A stretch of 64,000 bases of DNA from CAVVIH01 sp963748295 (lineage in GTDB: Bacteria > Acidobacteriota > Vicinamibacteria > Vicinamibacterales > 2-12-FULL-66-21), in NCBI GenBank assembly GCA_963748295.1, contig CAVVIH010000004.1:1-64000 (forward strand). Reading direction: 5' to 3'. The stretch's first letter is position 1, and the number at the start of each line of letters is the position of its first letter. Below, piece by piece: positions 18,481 through 28,031 of this stretch. The notes under the pieces are model-generated. The model was not told the DNA's origin, did not search any database, and saw nothing but the letters and a program-made list of their open reading frames with translations. The position numbers and the translations under genes are program-made.

Positions 18481-20122
18481 TCACTCTGTTCCAACTCGCG
18501 TGCCGTCGCAGAGAATGCGCGGTGCTCCCGTCGTCGGCTTGGGAAACTGGTGACGATCCCACGTCGTCGTGGCAAGGTGTTTTCGATCGGATAAGTCATA
18601 GAGGTAGGCCGCAGCCTCGCCCTGTCCCCGTGTGTCGAATGGATCCGGGATCCGATCGCGCTCTTCCCCGATGGTGCGGAAATACGATCGGATGACCTCC
18701 GGCTCCCGGTAACCAGGCGCTGAATGCGTGTAGAAGAACCATACCCGCGGCTGGTCTCGGAACTGATCGATCTCACGGAAGTAAGCGCGCGGCTCTTCGC
18801 GATGACAGCCGCCGCTAACCCAATCGCGAAAACCCAAGCGCGCTCCATAGAATTCAATGGCCTTCTGCGCCCCAAAGTAAACGTAGAGGCGATCGCCGGT
18901 TGCCGGCGGTTTGCAAGCGCAGCAAGTACCGGGCGTGTTTTCCTGAGTACCGGTAAGGCGGTGGGTTACACAAGCAGCACCGGGCCCGCGGGTGTCCCGG
19001 CAATCAAAACGGCTAAAGCGATTGGCACCAGACGTTTTCTTCCCGGCAACCACTTGTGAATCGCCTCCAGTCCAGCCATGGCGAGCGCCAGAAGCGGCCA
19101 ACCCGCATAAAGACTCACGCGCCCGTGAAAGGGCAAGAGCCGTACAGATGACGCGAGGATGGCCGCTGCAGCCGGGGCAACAATCAGAGAGGCTTTCCAA
19201 CGAGAGTGACGCCCCAACGCGATCAGGCCAACACAAGCGAGAGCAGCGCAGGCACTCAGCAGGAATCGGCCGATCGTCCACTCTGCAGCGATGAACAGCA
19301 GCAGGAACCCGAGGGCGTCGAACAAGCGATCGGGAATCCACAGGAGCGCCGAGACACCGTTCCATGGCGCCGGTACCAAACCCATCGATCCAGAATCGGC
19401 GCATGTACGCGTTCGTCGCCGGGAGATGTGAGCTTCAGCGAGAACACCCGCGGCGAGGGCAGCGGACGCCCACAGCGCGCCCAGCCACAGCGGCAACACC
19501 GACGCCTGCGGGCGTTCGCGTAACCACCACAACACAAGGATCAAGCCGAGCACGCCAGCCGTTACAACAGCCGGGAACGAGAAGAACATCGTGAGTCCGC
19601 CGGCCAGGCCAGCCACAATCGCCTGGCGACGATCGTCGGGCCGTTCCTGGAATCGCAGCGCAAAGAGCACCAGAAGCAGGGTGGCGGCTACATCTCCAGA
19701 ATACGGCTTGACGTTGCCGCTGTACCAAATCAGCGATGGACTTACTGCAAACAAGATCAGCGCGACCAGGAGTGCGACACCGCTAAGCACGCGCAGCGAC
19801 ACTCGCCAGAACAGGAAGACGGCGCTACAGCCGGCAATCCATGGACCGAGCCGGAGCGCGAGCTCGTTCACACCCAGCAGTGCGCTCGGGGCTTTCACGG
19901 CGGCAACGAATCCGATGGGTGCCACCTGACGATAGCCAAGCGGCTGCGAGACGAGGTCCGCAAGCGACCGTTGTTGGAAACGCAGGGCCAACGATAGTTC
20001 GTCGCCCAGAACGAGCCGCGTCCCAGGTATTGGATCGTGCGCAACGCGCAGGCCAGGACTAAGATGACGATGACAGGAATGAGTGAGCGGCGCCAGCCAC
20101 TGGAATGGAAAGACACGCCCAT
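18481..20122 (-). CDS. Multi-pass membrane glycosyltransferase, PMT/ArnT-like (about four frameshifts)
   Basis: Starting at the ATG at 20122, with a near-perfect AGGAGG eight bases upstream, the protein reads MGVSFHSSGWRRSLIPVIVI and then YLGRGS. In the next frame it has GDELSLALRFQQRSL, where the acidic pair in the first loop is the usual catalytic position of lipid-linked sugar transferases. About ten hydrophobic helices follow, including SPSLIWYSGNVKPYSGDVAA. The C-terminal soluble part (DRLYVYFGAQKAIEFYGARL, QPRVWFFYTHSAPGYREP) is in yet another frame and ends at 18481. Frame changes lie near 20005, 19415, 19368 and 18975. Joined, it would be about 545 residues. Sugar and acceptor are unknown. 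Confidence 0.8.
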
Positions 20123-20255
20123 CGTCGTCCTCCTCTGCGCGGAGTACACGCCGCGAGTGCCGCGCCGGTTTCGTTAAACTCCCTCACCAAAAGACGATAG
20201 TTGTCGCAGCTCGATCGCGAAGTGGTCGCATCTCCGAGCAGGGGAACAGCGAGAA

Positions 20256-20284
20256 GGCGACGCAACGAGCACTACGACGTCGCC
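20256..20284 (-). terminator. Candidate hairpin terminator after the PAP2 gene
   Basis: GGCGACG and CGTCGCC form perfect 7-bp arms with a 16-nt loop, directly after the stop codon of the leftward PAP2 gene. There is no clear T-tract, so it may be a weak or Rho-assisted terminator. Confidence 0.35.
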
Positions 20285-21139
20285 TCACCGGGCGCGTCGG
20301 CGAAAAACATATCGATACCCCACCACGACGGCGATCGCGAGGGCCGCGCCCGCAAGTGTGTCGAGAGCGTAGTGGAAGCGGCCGTACACGGTGGCCATCA
20401 TCACACTCCCGGTGAGTGGGACGAGCAGGTAAGCGAGCCGACGCTGGTGCCGCCACGCGACCAGGCTTACCACGACCGCACCCGATACATGCGCGCTGGG
20501 AAACGCGCCGCCGCGGGCGCCGCCGCGCGCCGACATCTGATGAACCAGATCGAAGAAGAGGTGGCCGGAGAGCGGCGGGCCCAGGCGCTGCGACAGGTAG
20601 TACGGGCTGTCCACCGGCAGCAGGATGAAGAACAGGTAGCTCCCCAGCAGCACGGTCGAGAGCATCAGCACGAGCTCGCCGAACGCCGTCCGCCGTCCGC
20701 TGACGTACCAGTACGCGGTCACCGATGGAATGACGATCACATACGACAGGTAGCAGAAATGCAGGTACTCGGACAGCGGCACGAACGCCAGCCGTTCGCT
20801 CAGGTAGAGGCTCGGTTGCCCGTCGAACAGCGCCGACTCCCAGGCCGGAATCGCCGCGGTCAACCGCCAGTCGCCGATGACCGGCGCGAGCACCTCCACT
20901 TCCTTGTAGAGGAGAGGAAACAGCATCAAGGGATGCCAATCGAGAATCACGCGAAGTATTCCCGCCGACGGCTTCGCGCGGTTCAGGATCAGCAACAACC
21001 CGGAAAGCGTCAGGTGCACCGCGACCAGCCAGGCGCGGCCTGGAACGGTATTCCCGAGGATCGCAATCAGCGCGGCCGTGATCGCCAGATACGACGCCGT
21101 CAGCGTCGTCGTCCAGCGCGCAAAGTCAACGGGCCGCAT
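20285..21139 (-). CDS. PAP2-family membrane phosphatase/phosphotransferase
   Basis: A 284-residue integral membrane protein with about six helices. The PAP2 signature is present in its second half: GGAFPSAHVSGAVV (PSGH-like motif with its catalytic His) and GRFHYALDTLAG (SRxxxxxHxxxD-like motif). Large loops such as LPVDSPYYLSQRL occur in the inositol-phosphorylceramide-synthase-like or lipid phosphatase branch. The likely substrate is a phospholipid or an undecaprenyl diphosphate. It lies upstream of the glycosyltransferase in the same orientation, about 160 bp apart, so a shared role in envelope lipid-linked sugar metabolism is plausible but not shown. Confidence 0.88.
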   Translation of the reverse strand: MRPVDFARWTTTLTASYLAITAALIAILGNTVPGRAWLVAVHLTLSGLLLILNRAKPSAGILRVILDWHPLMLFPLLYKEVEVLAPVIGDWRLTAAIPAWESALFDGQPSLYLSERLAFVPLSEYLHFCYLSYVIVIPSVTAYWYVSGRRTAFGELVLMLSTVLLGSYLFFILLPVDSPYYLSQRLGPPLSGHLFFDLVHQMSARGGARGGAFPSAHVSGAVVVSLVAWRHQRRLAYLLVPLTGSVMMATVYGRFHYALDTLAGAALAIAVVVGYRYVFRRRAR

Positions 21140-21185
21140 CCGGCATTATGATCCTGTTTTGCAGCCGACGGCGGCTGACGCGATC

Positions 21186-21513
21186 ATGACCTACCGCAAG
21201 TCACCTCGGAAAACAGCGGCGAGGCGCGAGTGGGATCGCTTCGTCAGTAGCAATCAGCCGGTCATCGCATCTACTGGACTACCAGAATCGATCTTCAGTT
21301 CGGTCGATCACTTCGACAACTTTCTTTCTCACGGCTGCCTCGATCATCACCTTGACCAAAGCAGCTTTCGTATCGAGACGCTCAACTCCACTCAGTACCG
21401 GCGCGCTCGTGACTCTCACGGAGAGCTACTTCGCGGCGGGTTACGAATGGTTCACGCCAGTCGCACTTCGAGCGGCCGACCAAGACAATCTGGCAAGGCG
21501 GTTCGCCGGGTAA
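21186..21513 (+). CDS. Small conserved hypothetical protein (one frameshift)
   Basis: From ATG 21186 the protein reads MTYRKSPRKTAARREWDRFV with TGLPESIFSSVDHFDNFLSHG. At about 21400 the sense moves to another frame (LVTLTESYFAAGYEWFTPVA, then DNLARRFAG) and ends in TAA at 21511-21513. Joined length is about 108 residues, soluble and without a signal peptide. I recognise no named domain. The good amino-acid sense on both sides of the break suggests one gene with a single indel. Confidence 0.6.
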
Positions 21514-21618
21514 GCGTTGAAAGCAGGGGGATATGACTCATCGCTAGAGGCTGTATCAAAACCTCAGCGAGCGCGCTTTGTGCCCAGCAGTTCTAAGCGG
21601 ATCGTAGTCACTACGGCG

Positions 21619-21647
21619 TTAGGCAGGACCCATTCGGGTGAGCCTAA
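21619..21647. other. Stem-loop in intergenic DNA
   Basis: TTAGGC-AGG-ACCC-ATTC-GGGT-GA-GCCTAA folds into a two-part stem (6 bp plus 4 bp) between the small hypothetical gene and the end of the Ig-domain gene. It may terminate either gene; no T-tract follows. Confidence 0.35.
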
Positions 21648-21669
21648 TACTACTGACTCTTGGATCGCC

Positions 21670-21699
21670 GGCCGCATCGAGGGCATCCCCGATGCGGCC
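21670..21699 (-). terminator. Candidate terminator of the Ig-domain gene
   Basis: GGCCGCATCG and CGATGCGGCC form a perfect 10-bp stem around a 10-nt loop, about ten bases past the stop of the leftward Ig-domain gene. A T-tract is lacking. Confidence 0.4.
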
Positions 21700-21708
21700 A
21701 GGTGACGC

Positions 21709-22335
21709 CTAGTTGATTGTTACGGACAGCTCCTTCTCGCTGAACGCGTCCAGATCGTCAGTGACGCGGACAGTGAAGGTGAACGTGCCGGCCGTCGTGG
21801 GCGTTCCGGAAATCGTATTCTCCCCATTTGGCAGCTCCAGGCCGGGAGGAAGAGTCCCGGCGACCACCGACCAGGTGTAGGGTTGGACCCCACCGCTGGC
21901 GAACAGGTTGCCACAGCAGTAGAACTCGCCGACCGTTCCGCTGCCGAGCGCCTCCGTCGTGATCGTCGGCGCCTCGGGCGGGAGGATCTCGACCGTGAAG
22001 GTCTCGGTGTCGGTCGCACGGGTCTCGTCCTTGACCTGGACCGTGAATGTGAAGCTACCGGCGGTCTTAGGAACTCCGTTGATCAGTCCGGAGCTCCCGG
22101 CGAAGTCGAACAGCTTCGTACCTCGGGGAAGGCGGCCGTCGACGACCTTGAACGAGGGTTGCTTGTTCGACGACGCGCAGCCGGTCACGGTGATGAAGAA
22201 CGTGAACTCTGTCCCGACCTGGCCGGTCACCGGACCATCCTGGGGGTCGATCGTGCACGTCGTGAACTGTGCTGACGCGGACGGCGCTCCGAGCACGAGC
22301 GGAAGGGAAAGACACAGGAGCAGTAGCTTACGCAC
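21709..22335 (-). CDS. Secreted protein with two putative Ig (He_PIG) domains
   Basis: A 208-residue exported protein with a signal peptide (MRKLLLLCLSLPLVLGAPSA, cleaved near SAQ). Two tandem immunoglobulin-like domains of the He_PIG type follow. The first ends SSGLINGVPKTAGSFTFTVQ and the second ENTISGTPTTAGTFTFTVR; both contain the family hallmark L-P-x-G-x-x (GRLPRGTKL, GTLPPGLEL). There is no membrane anchor or catalytic domain, so it may be a small adhesion or binding module. The ATG at 22335 has GGAGGCCCC upstream. It stands alone; its 5' region of about 280 bp separates it from the MscS gene. Confidence 0.85.
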   Translation of the reverse strand: MRKLLLLCLSLPLVLGAPSASAQFTTCTIDPQDGPVTGQVGTEFTFFITVTGCASSNKQPSFKVVDGRLPRGTKLFDFAGSSGLINGVPKTAGSFTFTVQVKDETRATDTETFTVEILPPEAPTITTEALGSGTVGEFYCCGNLFASGGVQPYTWSVVAGTLPPGLELPNGENTISGTPTTAGTFTFTVRVTDDLDAFSEKELSVTIN

Positions 22336-22615
22336 GGGGCCTCCTCCGAGTGGGCGAGGTTCTCCTCGCGAGGTACGTGGCTCGGGCGGAGCAATCCGGA
22401 CGCCAGCTCGTGATCGGCAGAAACGCGCCGCAGCCTCGACTGAATCCCTCGAGCGTTACGTCGTTCGACGTTTGTTTACGCGACCGGAAAACGTCTTGCG
22501 CTGAAGCAGATGCCTCCGCGTCTCGAAAACGCGTCGCGTCGGCAGTAACGATGAGTTGGCGTCGAAAATGCGGTGCGCTCGAGAGATGCTGGGCCGACGG
22601 TCTTAAGATCTACCC

Positions 22616-23485
22616 ATGCAGTCTTTCACCGACGTGTGGGATCGCATCGCAACCTTTCTGAGCTCCGGGATCGCGGGCAGCGAGTTCACTCCGCTCAGGC
22701 TGCTAACGGTCATCACGCTAACAGTGGCCCTGATCTGGGTGACACGTCGCGTCACCCGCTGGTTCGTCGACACTGCCTTGGCGCGCCGCGGCTTCGACAT
22801 CGGCATGCGCGAGGCGCTCGGCGCCATAGTGCGATACGTCATTATTACGCTGGGTGCTCTGGTGATCCTTCAGAGCGCTGGCATTGACCTTACCTCGCTC
22901 AACGTCCTCGTCGGCGCCGTCGGTGTGGGACTCGGTTTCGGTCTGCAGAACATCACGAACAATTTCTTCAGCGGACTCATTCTCCTGTTCGAACGCCCGA
23001 TCAAGATGGGAGACCGCGTTGAGATTGGCGGGGTGGTTGGCGAAGTGCGGGAGATCGGGGCACGCGCCACGACCATCGTCACCGACGAGAGCGTGGCGAT
23101 GATTGTGCCCAACTCCCTGTTCGTGTCGGAGCGAGTGACGAACTGGAGTCGACCGAACAAGCTGACCGCCTACACACTGTCGTTTCATGTGTCGCATACG
23201 TCCGACCCCGAGCTGGTGCGTCAGGTGTTGCTCGCGGCCGCGGCCCGCCACCGCGATGTCCTGCCCGATCCCAGGGCAGAAGTCGAGTTTGTCGAGGTGG
23301 GCCTCGGTGCGCTCCGGTTTCAGCTCCAGGTGTGGAGCACGGAGCATTTGAAGACCGCCGGCACGTTAAGGAGCGACCTGAACTTCGAGGTGTGGCGGCA
23401 ACTTGCCGCGGCCGGTGTGACGATTCCGCCGATGCAAGGAGCAGTCGCACTCGGCCTCCAGCTCGTGCCGTCATCGAAGCAGTGA
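22616..23485 (+). CDS. Small-conductance mechanosensitive channel (MscS family)
   Basis: A 289-residue membrane channel that would relieve turgor on osmotic downshift. Three N-terminal helices are followed by the pore-lining TM3 and its continuation (LNVLVGAVGVGLGFGLQNI), then the MscS beta domain (RPIKMGDRVEIGGVVGEV, VPNSLFVSERVTNWSR) and a C-terminal alpha/beta part (VEFVEVGLGALRFQLQVWS). This is the basic YnaI/MscS size with no extra periplasmic domain. The ATG at 22616 has no strong ribosome site; TTAAGATCTACCC precedes it. Confidence 0.93.
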   Translation: MQSFTDVWDRIATFLSSGIAGSEFTPLRLLTVITLTVALIWVTRRVTRWFVDTALARRGFDIGMREALGAIVRYVIITLGALVILQSAGIDLTSLNVLVGAVGVGLGFGLQNITNNFFSGLILLFERPIKMGDRVEIGGVVGEVREIGARATTIVTDESVAMIVPNSLFVSERVTNWSRPNKLTAYTLSFHVSHTSDPELVRQVLLAAAARHRDVLPDPRAEVEFVEVGLGALRFQLQVWSTEHLKTAGTLRSDLNFEVWRQLAAAGVTIPPMQGAVALGLQLVPSSKQ

Positions 23486-23577
23486 TTTGCGGTTCGGGCG
23501 TTCGTCCCCGGTGCCCGAGCATTTCCAGCAGCGGTTTACTCCAATCGTCGTTAGGCGGACAATGCGGTCCAAAGGCA

Positions 23578-23967
23578 ATGAAGCGATCCGCTCGCGGCCG
23601 GGGTCTGCATGTCCTCTCGAGCGTTTTCGCGGTACTTCCCTTCGCGTTCGCCTTGATCCGCGCCATTGGGACAGGTGGGCAAGACCTCCGCTACATCTGG
23701 GTTGCGCTCGCAGCGCTGGGTGGGGCAACAGCGGTCGTCGCGGCCGCAGGGCTGCACCGCAGTAGGCTGACTGCGGGAGCGGCGCTGTTCGCCGCGATGT
23801 TCGTGAGCGCGACGCTTCTCGCGCTCCTGACGGCGTTGTTGGTCGGCACAATCTTCGGAGCGGGGGTGTTGGTGGTCGTGTCTGCCTTCGGCTTCTGTTC
23901 CGCTGCCGGCTATCAGCTCTATGTCCTCGCACTCGACCAAAAGACAAGGCAGGACCTGTCCACCTAG
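23578..23967 (+). CDS. Small integral membrane protein, hypothetical
   Basis: A 129-residue protein starting at the ATG at 23578 with AAAGGCA upstream. It has a basic N-terminus (MKRSARGRGLHVL) and four predicted helices: VFAVLPFAFALIRAIG, VALAALGGATAVVAAAGL, AALFAAMFVSATLLALLTAL, and VGTIFGAGVLVVVSAFGFC. It lies 92 bp downstream of MscS in the same direction. I do not recognise the family. Confidence 0.7.
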   Translation: MKRSARGRGLHVLSSVFAVLPFAFALIRAIGTGGQDLRYIWVALAALGGATAVVAAAGLHRSRLTAGAALFAAMFVSATLLALLTALLVGTIFGAGVLVVVSAFGFCSAAGYQLYVLALDQKTRQDLST

Positions 23968-23971
23968 CCGC

Positions 23972-23997
23972 AACACGCGCCGCGCTGGCGAGGTGTT
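23972..23997 (+). terminator. Candidate hairpin after the small membrane protein
   Basis: AACAC-G-CGCC-GCGCT-GGCG-AG-GTGTT makes a bulged stem a few bases past the TAG of the preceding gene. There is no run of T, so confidence is limited. Confidence 0.35.
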
Positions 23998-24170
23998 ATG
24001 CAGATCGGCCTATTCCGCCATCGTCGGAAGAGATCAGTTGAACAAGTGCCCTGCGACGTGGGACTTGGCCGACATTTCCTGCGAGGCCGTTCTGGCGTTA
24101 TGCTGCGTGCCTTGCGGAGTCGGCCGAGATATACCGGTCGGCCTGCTAGTAGGTAGCCGACTTGAATTCC

Positions 24171-24794
24171 ATGAATGAAATGAACAACGCTGACATCGAA
24201 CTCATTCTTGTCGACCCGAATGAAGCGCTCTGCCGCGAGTGGGAGATGGCATTCGAGAAACGTCCCGGGGTATCGGTGGTCTGCGGCCGATTCGAGGCGC
24301 TGCCGGAGTTTGACTGTATGGTCAGTGCGGCGAATTCGTTTGGGTTGATGGATGGCGGTGTTGACCTTGCGATTATACGGTTCTTTGGCGTGCAGCTGAT
24401 GGAACGGGTTCAAGCGCATATCCTGCAGGAGTACCTGGGCGAGCAGCCGATCGGAACATCGTTCACTATCGAAACGGGTCATCCGAAGCACCCGTTTGTT
24501 GCGCATACTCCGACGATGCGCGTGCCAATGGCGATTTCGACCACCGACCATGTGTACACGGCGATGTGGGCGATGCTCCTTGCCGTACATCGACACAACA
24601 TATCGTCGTCCACGAGAATCCGAAGAGTGGCATGCCCGGGCCTCGGGACTGCAACGGGTCGCGTCTCACCCAACGAAGCTGCCCGGCAAATGGCAATCGC
24701 TCATCACTGGTATTCGCATCCTCTGAACGTCATTGATTGGCCGGCAGCACAGGCGAGGCAAGCAGCGATCGGACGAGGCGGAGACTTGAGGTGA
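24171..24794 (+). CDS. Macro-domain protein
   Basis: A soluble protein of about 207 residues formed almost entirely by a macro domain, which binds ADP-ribose derivatives and often removes ADP-ribose from targets. The diagnostic elements are MVSAANSFGLMDGGVDLAII (ligand loop with the Asn and the Gly-Gly) and VACPGLGTATGRV (phosphate loop). I start at the ATG at 24171 (MNEMNNADIELI); a TTG at 24162 is possible. The 200 bp upstream holds one hairpin. No ADP-ribosyltransferase or NAD-consuming gene is adjacent, so its role is unknown. Confidence 0.85.
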   Translation: MNEMNNADIELILVDPNEALCREWEMAFEKRPGVSVVCGRFEALPEFDCMVSAANSFGLMDGGVDLAIIRFFGVQLMERVQAHILQEYLGEQPIGTSFTIETGHPKHPFVAHTPTMRVPMAISTTDHVYTAMWAMLLAVHRHNISSSTRIRRVACPGLGTATGRVSPNEAARQMAIAHHWYSHPLNVIDWPAAQARQAAIGRGGDLR

Positions 24795-25010
24795 GCACGT
24801 CAAGCAGGCGCCGACCAACCAGCGCGTGCAGCCGTCGGCGCTCGCGCGATCATGAAGTGCCGCAGCTGAAGCGCAACGTTTACCGCTATAAACGCCGATC
24901 TGACGGCCAGTTGATCGCTCGCCCACTAGGCGACTACTCGGGATTGATGGGGCGGACTCGGAGGACCGTGACAGCAGGCCTCGTCGGCGTAATGACGACC
25001 GGCTAATTTC

Positions 25011-25625
25011 TCAGCTCGTTATGCGCGGGGTGCGATGCTCGGTCGAAGCCGAGGGGTAGCGTCGTCTCAACTCACGGAGGAGCCAGGCCTTCGCGGTCTT
25101 CCAGTCCCGCATGACAGTCTCCGGTGAGATGTTCAAGACGTCCGCTGTTTCGGCAACGGTCAGGCCACCAAAGAATCTCAACTCGACAACTTGGCTCATA
25201 CGAGCATCGAACGTCGCCAGCCCGCTGAGCGCATCGCTGAGCGCAACGACGTCGTGCTCCTTCGAGTCTGGCAGCTCTTGCACCTCATCGAGATTGAGGT
25301 GAACGGCACCGCCGCCACGTTTCTGGCGTCGCCGATTGCGGGCGGACTCCACCAGGATCCGTCGCATCATCTGCGCCGCCACAGCGAGGAAGTGCGCGCG
25401 ATCCCGCCATTCGACTCGATTGACATCGATCAGGCGCAGGTACGCCTCGTTCACCAGCGACGTTGCCTGCAGCGTGTGATCGGGCCGCTCCTGGCGCATA
25501 TAGCGCCGGGCGAGCCGGTGCAGCTCGTCGTAGACCAGCGGCATCAGTCGGCCGAGGGCCAATCCGTCGCCGTGGCTCCAAGCTCGGAGGAGTTCGGTAG
25601 GTCCGCTGTCGGAATTCGGCGACAT
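25011..25625 (-). CDS. ECF-type RNA polymerase sigma factor (TIGR02999-like)
   Basis: A 204-residue sigma factor. Region 2 reads LGRLMPLVYDELHRLARRYM, HTLQATSLVNEAYLRLI and AHFLAVAAQMMRRILVESA. Region 4 has VVELRFFGGLTVAETADVLN with the helix-turn-helix SPETVMRDWKTAKAWLLREL. It is closely similar in plan to the sigma factors at 11.0 and 59.0 kb. It diverges from the kinase gene at 25722 across about 96 bp, a second sigma/kinase module. Confidence 0.93.
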   Translation of the reverse strand: MSPNSDSGPTELLRAWSHGDGLALGRLMPLVYDELHRLARRYMRQERPDHTLQATSLVNEAYLRLIDVNRVEWRDRAHFLAVAAQMMRRILVESARNRRRQKRGGGAVHLNLDEVQELPDSKEHDVVALSDALSGLATFDARMSQVVELRFFGGLTVAETADVLNISPETVMRDWKTAKAWLLRELRRRYPSASTEHRTPRITS

Positions 25626-25721
25626 GACAGTTTTTCCGCTCGGATGGCGCCTTCTAGAAACAGAGGACGGTATGTTACACCGTGGCGACGCGGTTCCAGA
25701 CCCTCAGGCTAGGAGTCCGAC

Positions 25722-27902
25722 ATGAACCAACCTGTGATGGACCATTGGACGACCGTCAAACGCATCCATCAATCTGCACTCGATAAAGACCCGTCCGCCC
25801 GTGCGGCGTTCGTCAGGGCGTCCTGCGGTGGCGACGAGACCGTGCTGCGCGATGTGCAGTCGCTGCTCTCGTACGAGGCGGATGCCGAGTCGTTTCTGGA
25901 GCGGCCGGCAGTTGAGCTGGCCCGTGGATCGTCGAGTGAGCCACACGAGAATGCGCTGGCTGGCAGAACGCTCAGCCACTATCAGGTCGTGTCACTGCTT
26001 GGCGCCGGCGGCATGGGTGAGGTGTATCTCGCGCGGGACCAGCGGCTCGATCGGACCGTCGCAATCAAGATTCTCCCTGGGGACCTGGCGGGAGACCCGG
26101 AACGAATGCAGCGCTTCGAGCGCGAAGCCCGCGCGGCCTCCGCGCTGAATCATCCGAATGTCGCAACCATCTACGACGTCGGTGAAAGCGACGGTCTGCA
26201 TTTCATCGTCATGGAATATGTCGACGGGGAGACCGTTGCGGCCAGAGTCGCGGGGCGGTCGCTCTTGCCGGCGGCGGTCGTCGACATCGCCGTGCAGGCT
26301 GCCGACGCGTTGGAAATGGCGCATGCCAAAGGCATCACGCACCGCGACATCAAACCCGCCAACCTGATGGTGACATCGCGCGGGCATCTGAAGGTGCTCG
26401 ACTTCGGCGTTGCGAAAATGAAGCTCCGCGATGAGTCAGTCCGCAGTGGCGACTGGATTTTGGACTCCGGGACTGCAATCGGTCGCGTGATCGGATCGGG
26501 ACCGTACATGAGCCCGGAGCAGATCACGGGCGGCAACGTTGACCCGCGAAGCGACGTCTTCAGCCTCGGGGTCGTCATCTATCAAATGGCAACCGGGCAC
26601 CTTCCGTTCTCCGGATCGACGCGCGAGGAGCTGATGGAGGCCACCCTGCGCTCAGCTCCCGAATCCATGACCGGACGCAACCCTGACGTGCCGTCGGAGT
26701 TGGAACGGATTACGTTCAAGTGCCTCGAGAAATCGGCAGAGGATCGCTATCAGTCAGCGCGGGACCTGTTGAGCGACCTCTGGCCGCTGAAACGTCAGCT
26801 GGACGCGACACGAGCGATGGTGGATTCGCCGTGGTTCGAGTTCCTCAGGCGTCCTGGGGCAATTGCCGACGAGTCGCCAGGGCCCGAAGCCTCCGAGCTC
26901 GTCGCACGGGGCTGGGCGCATCTGCGCTCGGGGTCCTTCTTCGAGCTGTCCGACGCCGTTGCAGCATTCTTGGCGGCAACCGAAGTCGCTCCGGCCTATG
27001 CCGCCGCGCACGCCGGTTTGGCGCTCACGAAGGTCGCGCAGGCAGCGGCCCACGACGTGCCGCACCTTGAAGCGCTCGCCGAAGCCAAAACCCTCGCGTT
27101 GCGCGCACTTGCCCTGGACGATAAGAGCGCGGACGGGCAGGTTGCGTTGGGACAGGTGATGCTCTTCAGTGAGTGGGATTGGACCGCGGCGGAGCGCAGC
27201 TTCCAGCGGGCGCTTGCGATCAACCCGAATCACGCGGAAGCGTACCTCCATTACGGCGGCTTGATGGAGGCCCTTGGTCAGCTGACGCGCGGATTCGACC
27301 TGAAGCGAATGGGTCTCGAATGCGACTCGACTTCGGCGCTCGCGCACGTGCTCCTCGCGTCCTCGCTGTGGAATCAGCGCCGGTACGACGACGTGATCGT
27401 GTGGGTGAACAAGGCGCTCGACCGCGATCCGCGCCATCTGTTCGCTCGTGAATTGCTCGTGGGCGCCTACTGGAAGAAAGGCGACTTCAAACGTCAAATC
27501 GTGGAAGATCTCAAACGAGTCGAAGCGCGTGATCTGAGCGAGGAAGCCCGTGCCGCCCTGAGGGAGATCGTCGCCGAAATCCTGCACGCCTTCGATCACG
27601 AAGGTCTCGATGCGGCGCACCGATGCATCCTCAAACACATGAGCAGCGCTTGGGTGACTGCGCTGATGGCGAATGAGGGTGGCAGCACCATAATTGGGCG
27701 TGGCAACACCATGATTGGGCCCCTGGCGCGTTCCGCTGAAGCGGGAGACCTCGACAAGGCCTTCGAGCTTCTCCAAGGCGCCCTCGACGTACGCGATCCT
27801 GGGTTGGTCCATCTCGCTGTTGCGCCTCAGTGGGACCGCCTGCGCGCCGATCCACGGTTCAACCAGTGCCTGGCGCGGATGAAACTGCGGCCGGTCTTAT
27901 GA
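25722..27902 (+). CDS. Ser/Thr protein kinase with C-terminal TPR-like domain
   Basis: A 726-residue Hanks-type kinase. The N-terminal ~70 residues resemble the leader common to acidobacterial kinases (RAAFVRASCGGDETVLRDVQ). The kinase has the GAGGMGEVY loop (94-102), Lys116, HRDIKPANL (207-215), DFG (227-229), and a GPYMSPEQ activation segment in which Ser replaces the more usual Ala. A TPR-rich region follows (about 420-720; for example AERSFQRALAINPNHAEAYL and VWVNKALDRDPRHLFARELL). No transmembrane helix is evident, so it is probably cytosolic. It lies opposite the ECF sigma gene and upstream of an FtsX-type permease, which it may help regulate. Confidence 0.92.
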   Translation: MNQPVMDHWTTVKRIHQSALDKDPSARAAFVRASCGGDETVLRDVQSLLSYEADAESFLERPAVELARGSSSEPHENALAGRTLSHYQVVSLLGAGGMGEVYLARDQRLDRTVAIKILPGDLAGDPERMQRFEREARAASALNHPNVATIYDVGESDGLHFIVMEYVDGETVAARVAGRSLLPAAVVDIAVQAADALEMAHAKGITHRDIKPANLMVTSRGHLKVLDFGVAKMKLRDESVRSGDWILDSGTAIGRVIGSGPYMSPEQITGGNVDPRSDVFSLGVVIYQMATGHLPFSGSTREELMEATLRSAPESMTGRNPDVPSELERITFKCLEKSAEDRYQSARDLLSDLWPLKRQLDATRAMVDSPWFEFLRRPGAIADESPGPEASELVARGWAHLRSGSFFELSDAVAAFLAATEVAPAYAAAHAGLALTKVAQAAAHDVPHLEALAEAKTLALRALALDDKSADGQVALGQVMLFSEWDWTAAERSFQRALAINPNHAEAYLHYGGLMEALGQLTRGFDLKRMGLECDSTSALAHVLLASSLWNQRRYDDVIVWVNKALDRDPRHLFARELLVGAYWKKGDFKRQIVEDLKRVEARDLSEEARAALREIVAEILHAFDHEGLDAAHRCILKHMSSAWVTALMANEGGSTIIGRGNTMIGPLARSAEAGDLDKAFELLQGALDVRDPGLVHLAVAPQWDRLRADPRFNQCLARMKLRPVL

Positions 27903-28031
27903 TCGGTGGCCCGCGAGCGGTCGAGTCGGCATGGTGCTACGGAACCATTTCTCAGAACCACGAGTCTAACTGTCGGACCATCCCGATCACGCATTGCCGG
28001 GCGGAGGATCGCCGCCTCGACTAGGAGCGTT

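Noticed and set aside
21600..25030. GTTAGGC/GTTATGC heptamers between small genes, suggesting integron attC sites
   Set aside because: The matching RYYYAAC ends and the paired L and R boxes are missing, gene orientations are mixed and no integrase is seen.
27680..27725. Near-repeat of ATAATTGGGC/ATGATTGGGC in the second kinase gene
   Set aside because: It lies within the coding region and preserves the frame; it is a short internal duplication of little consequence.
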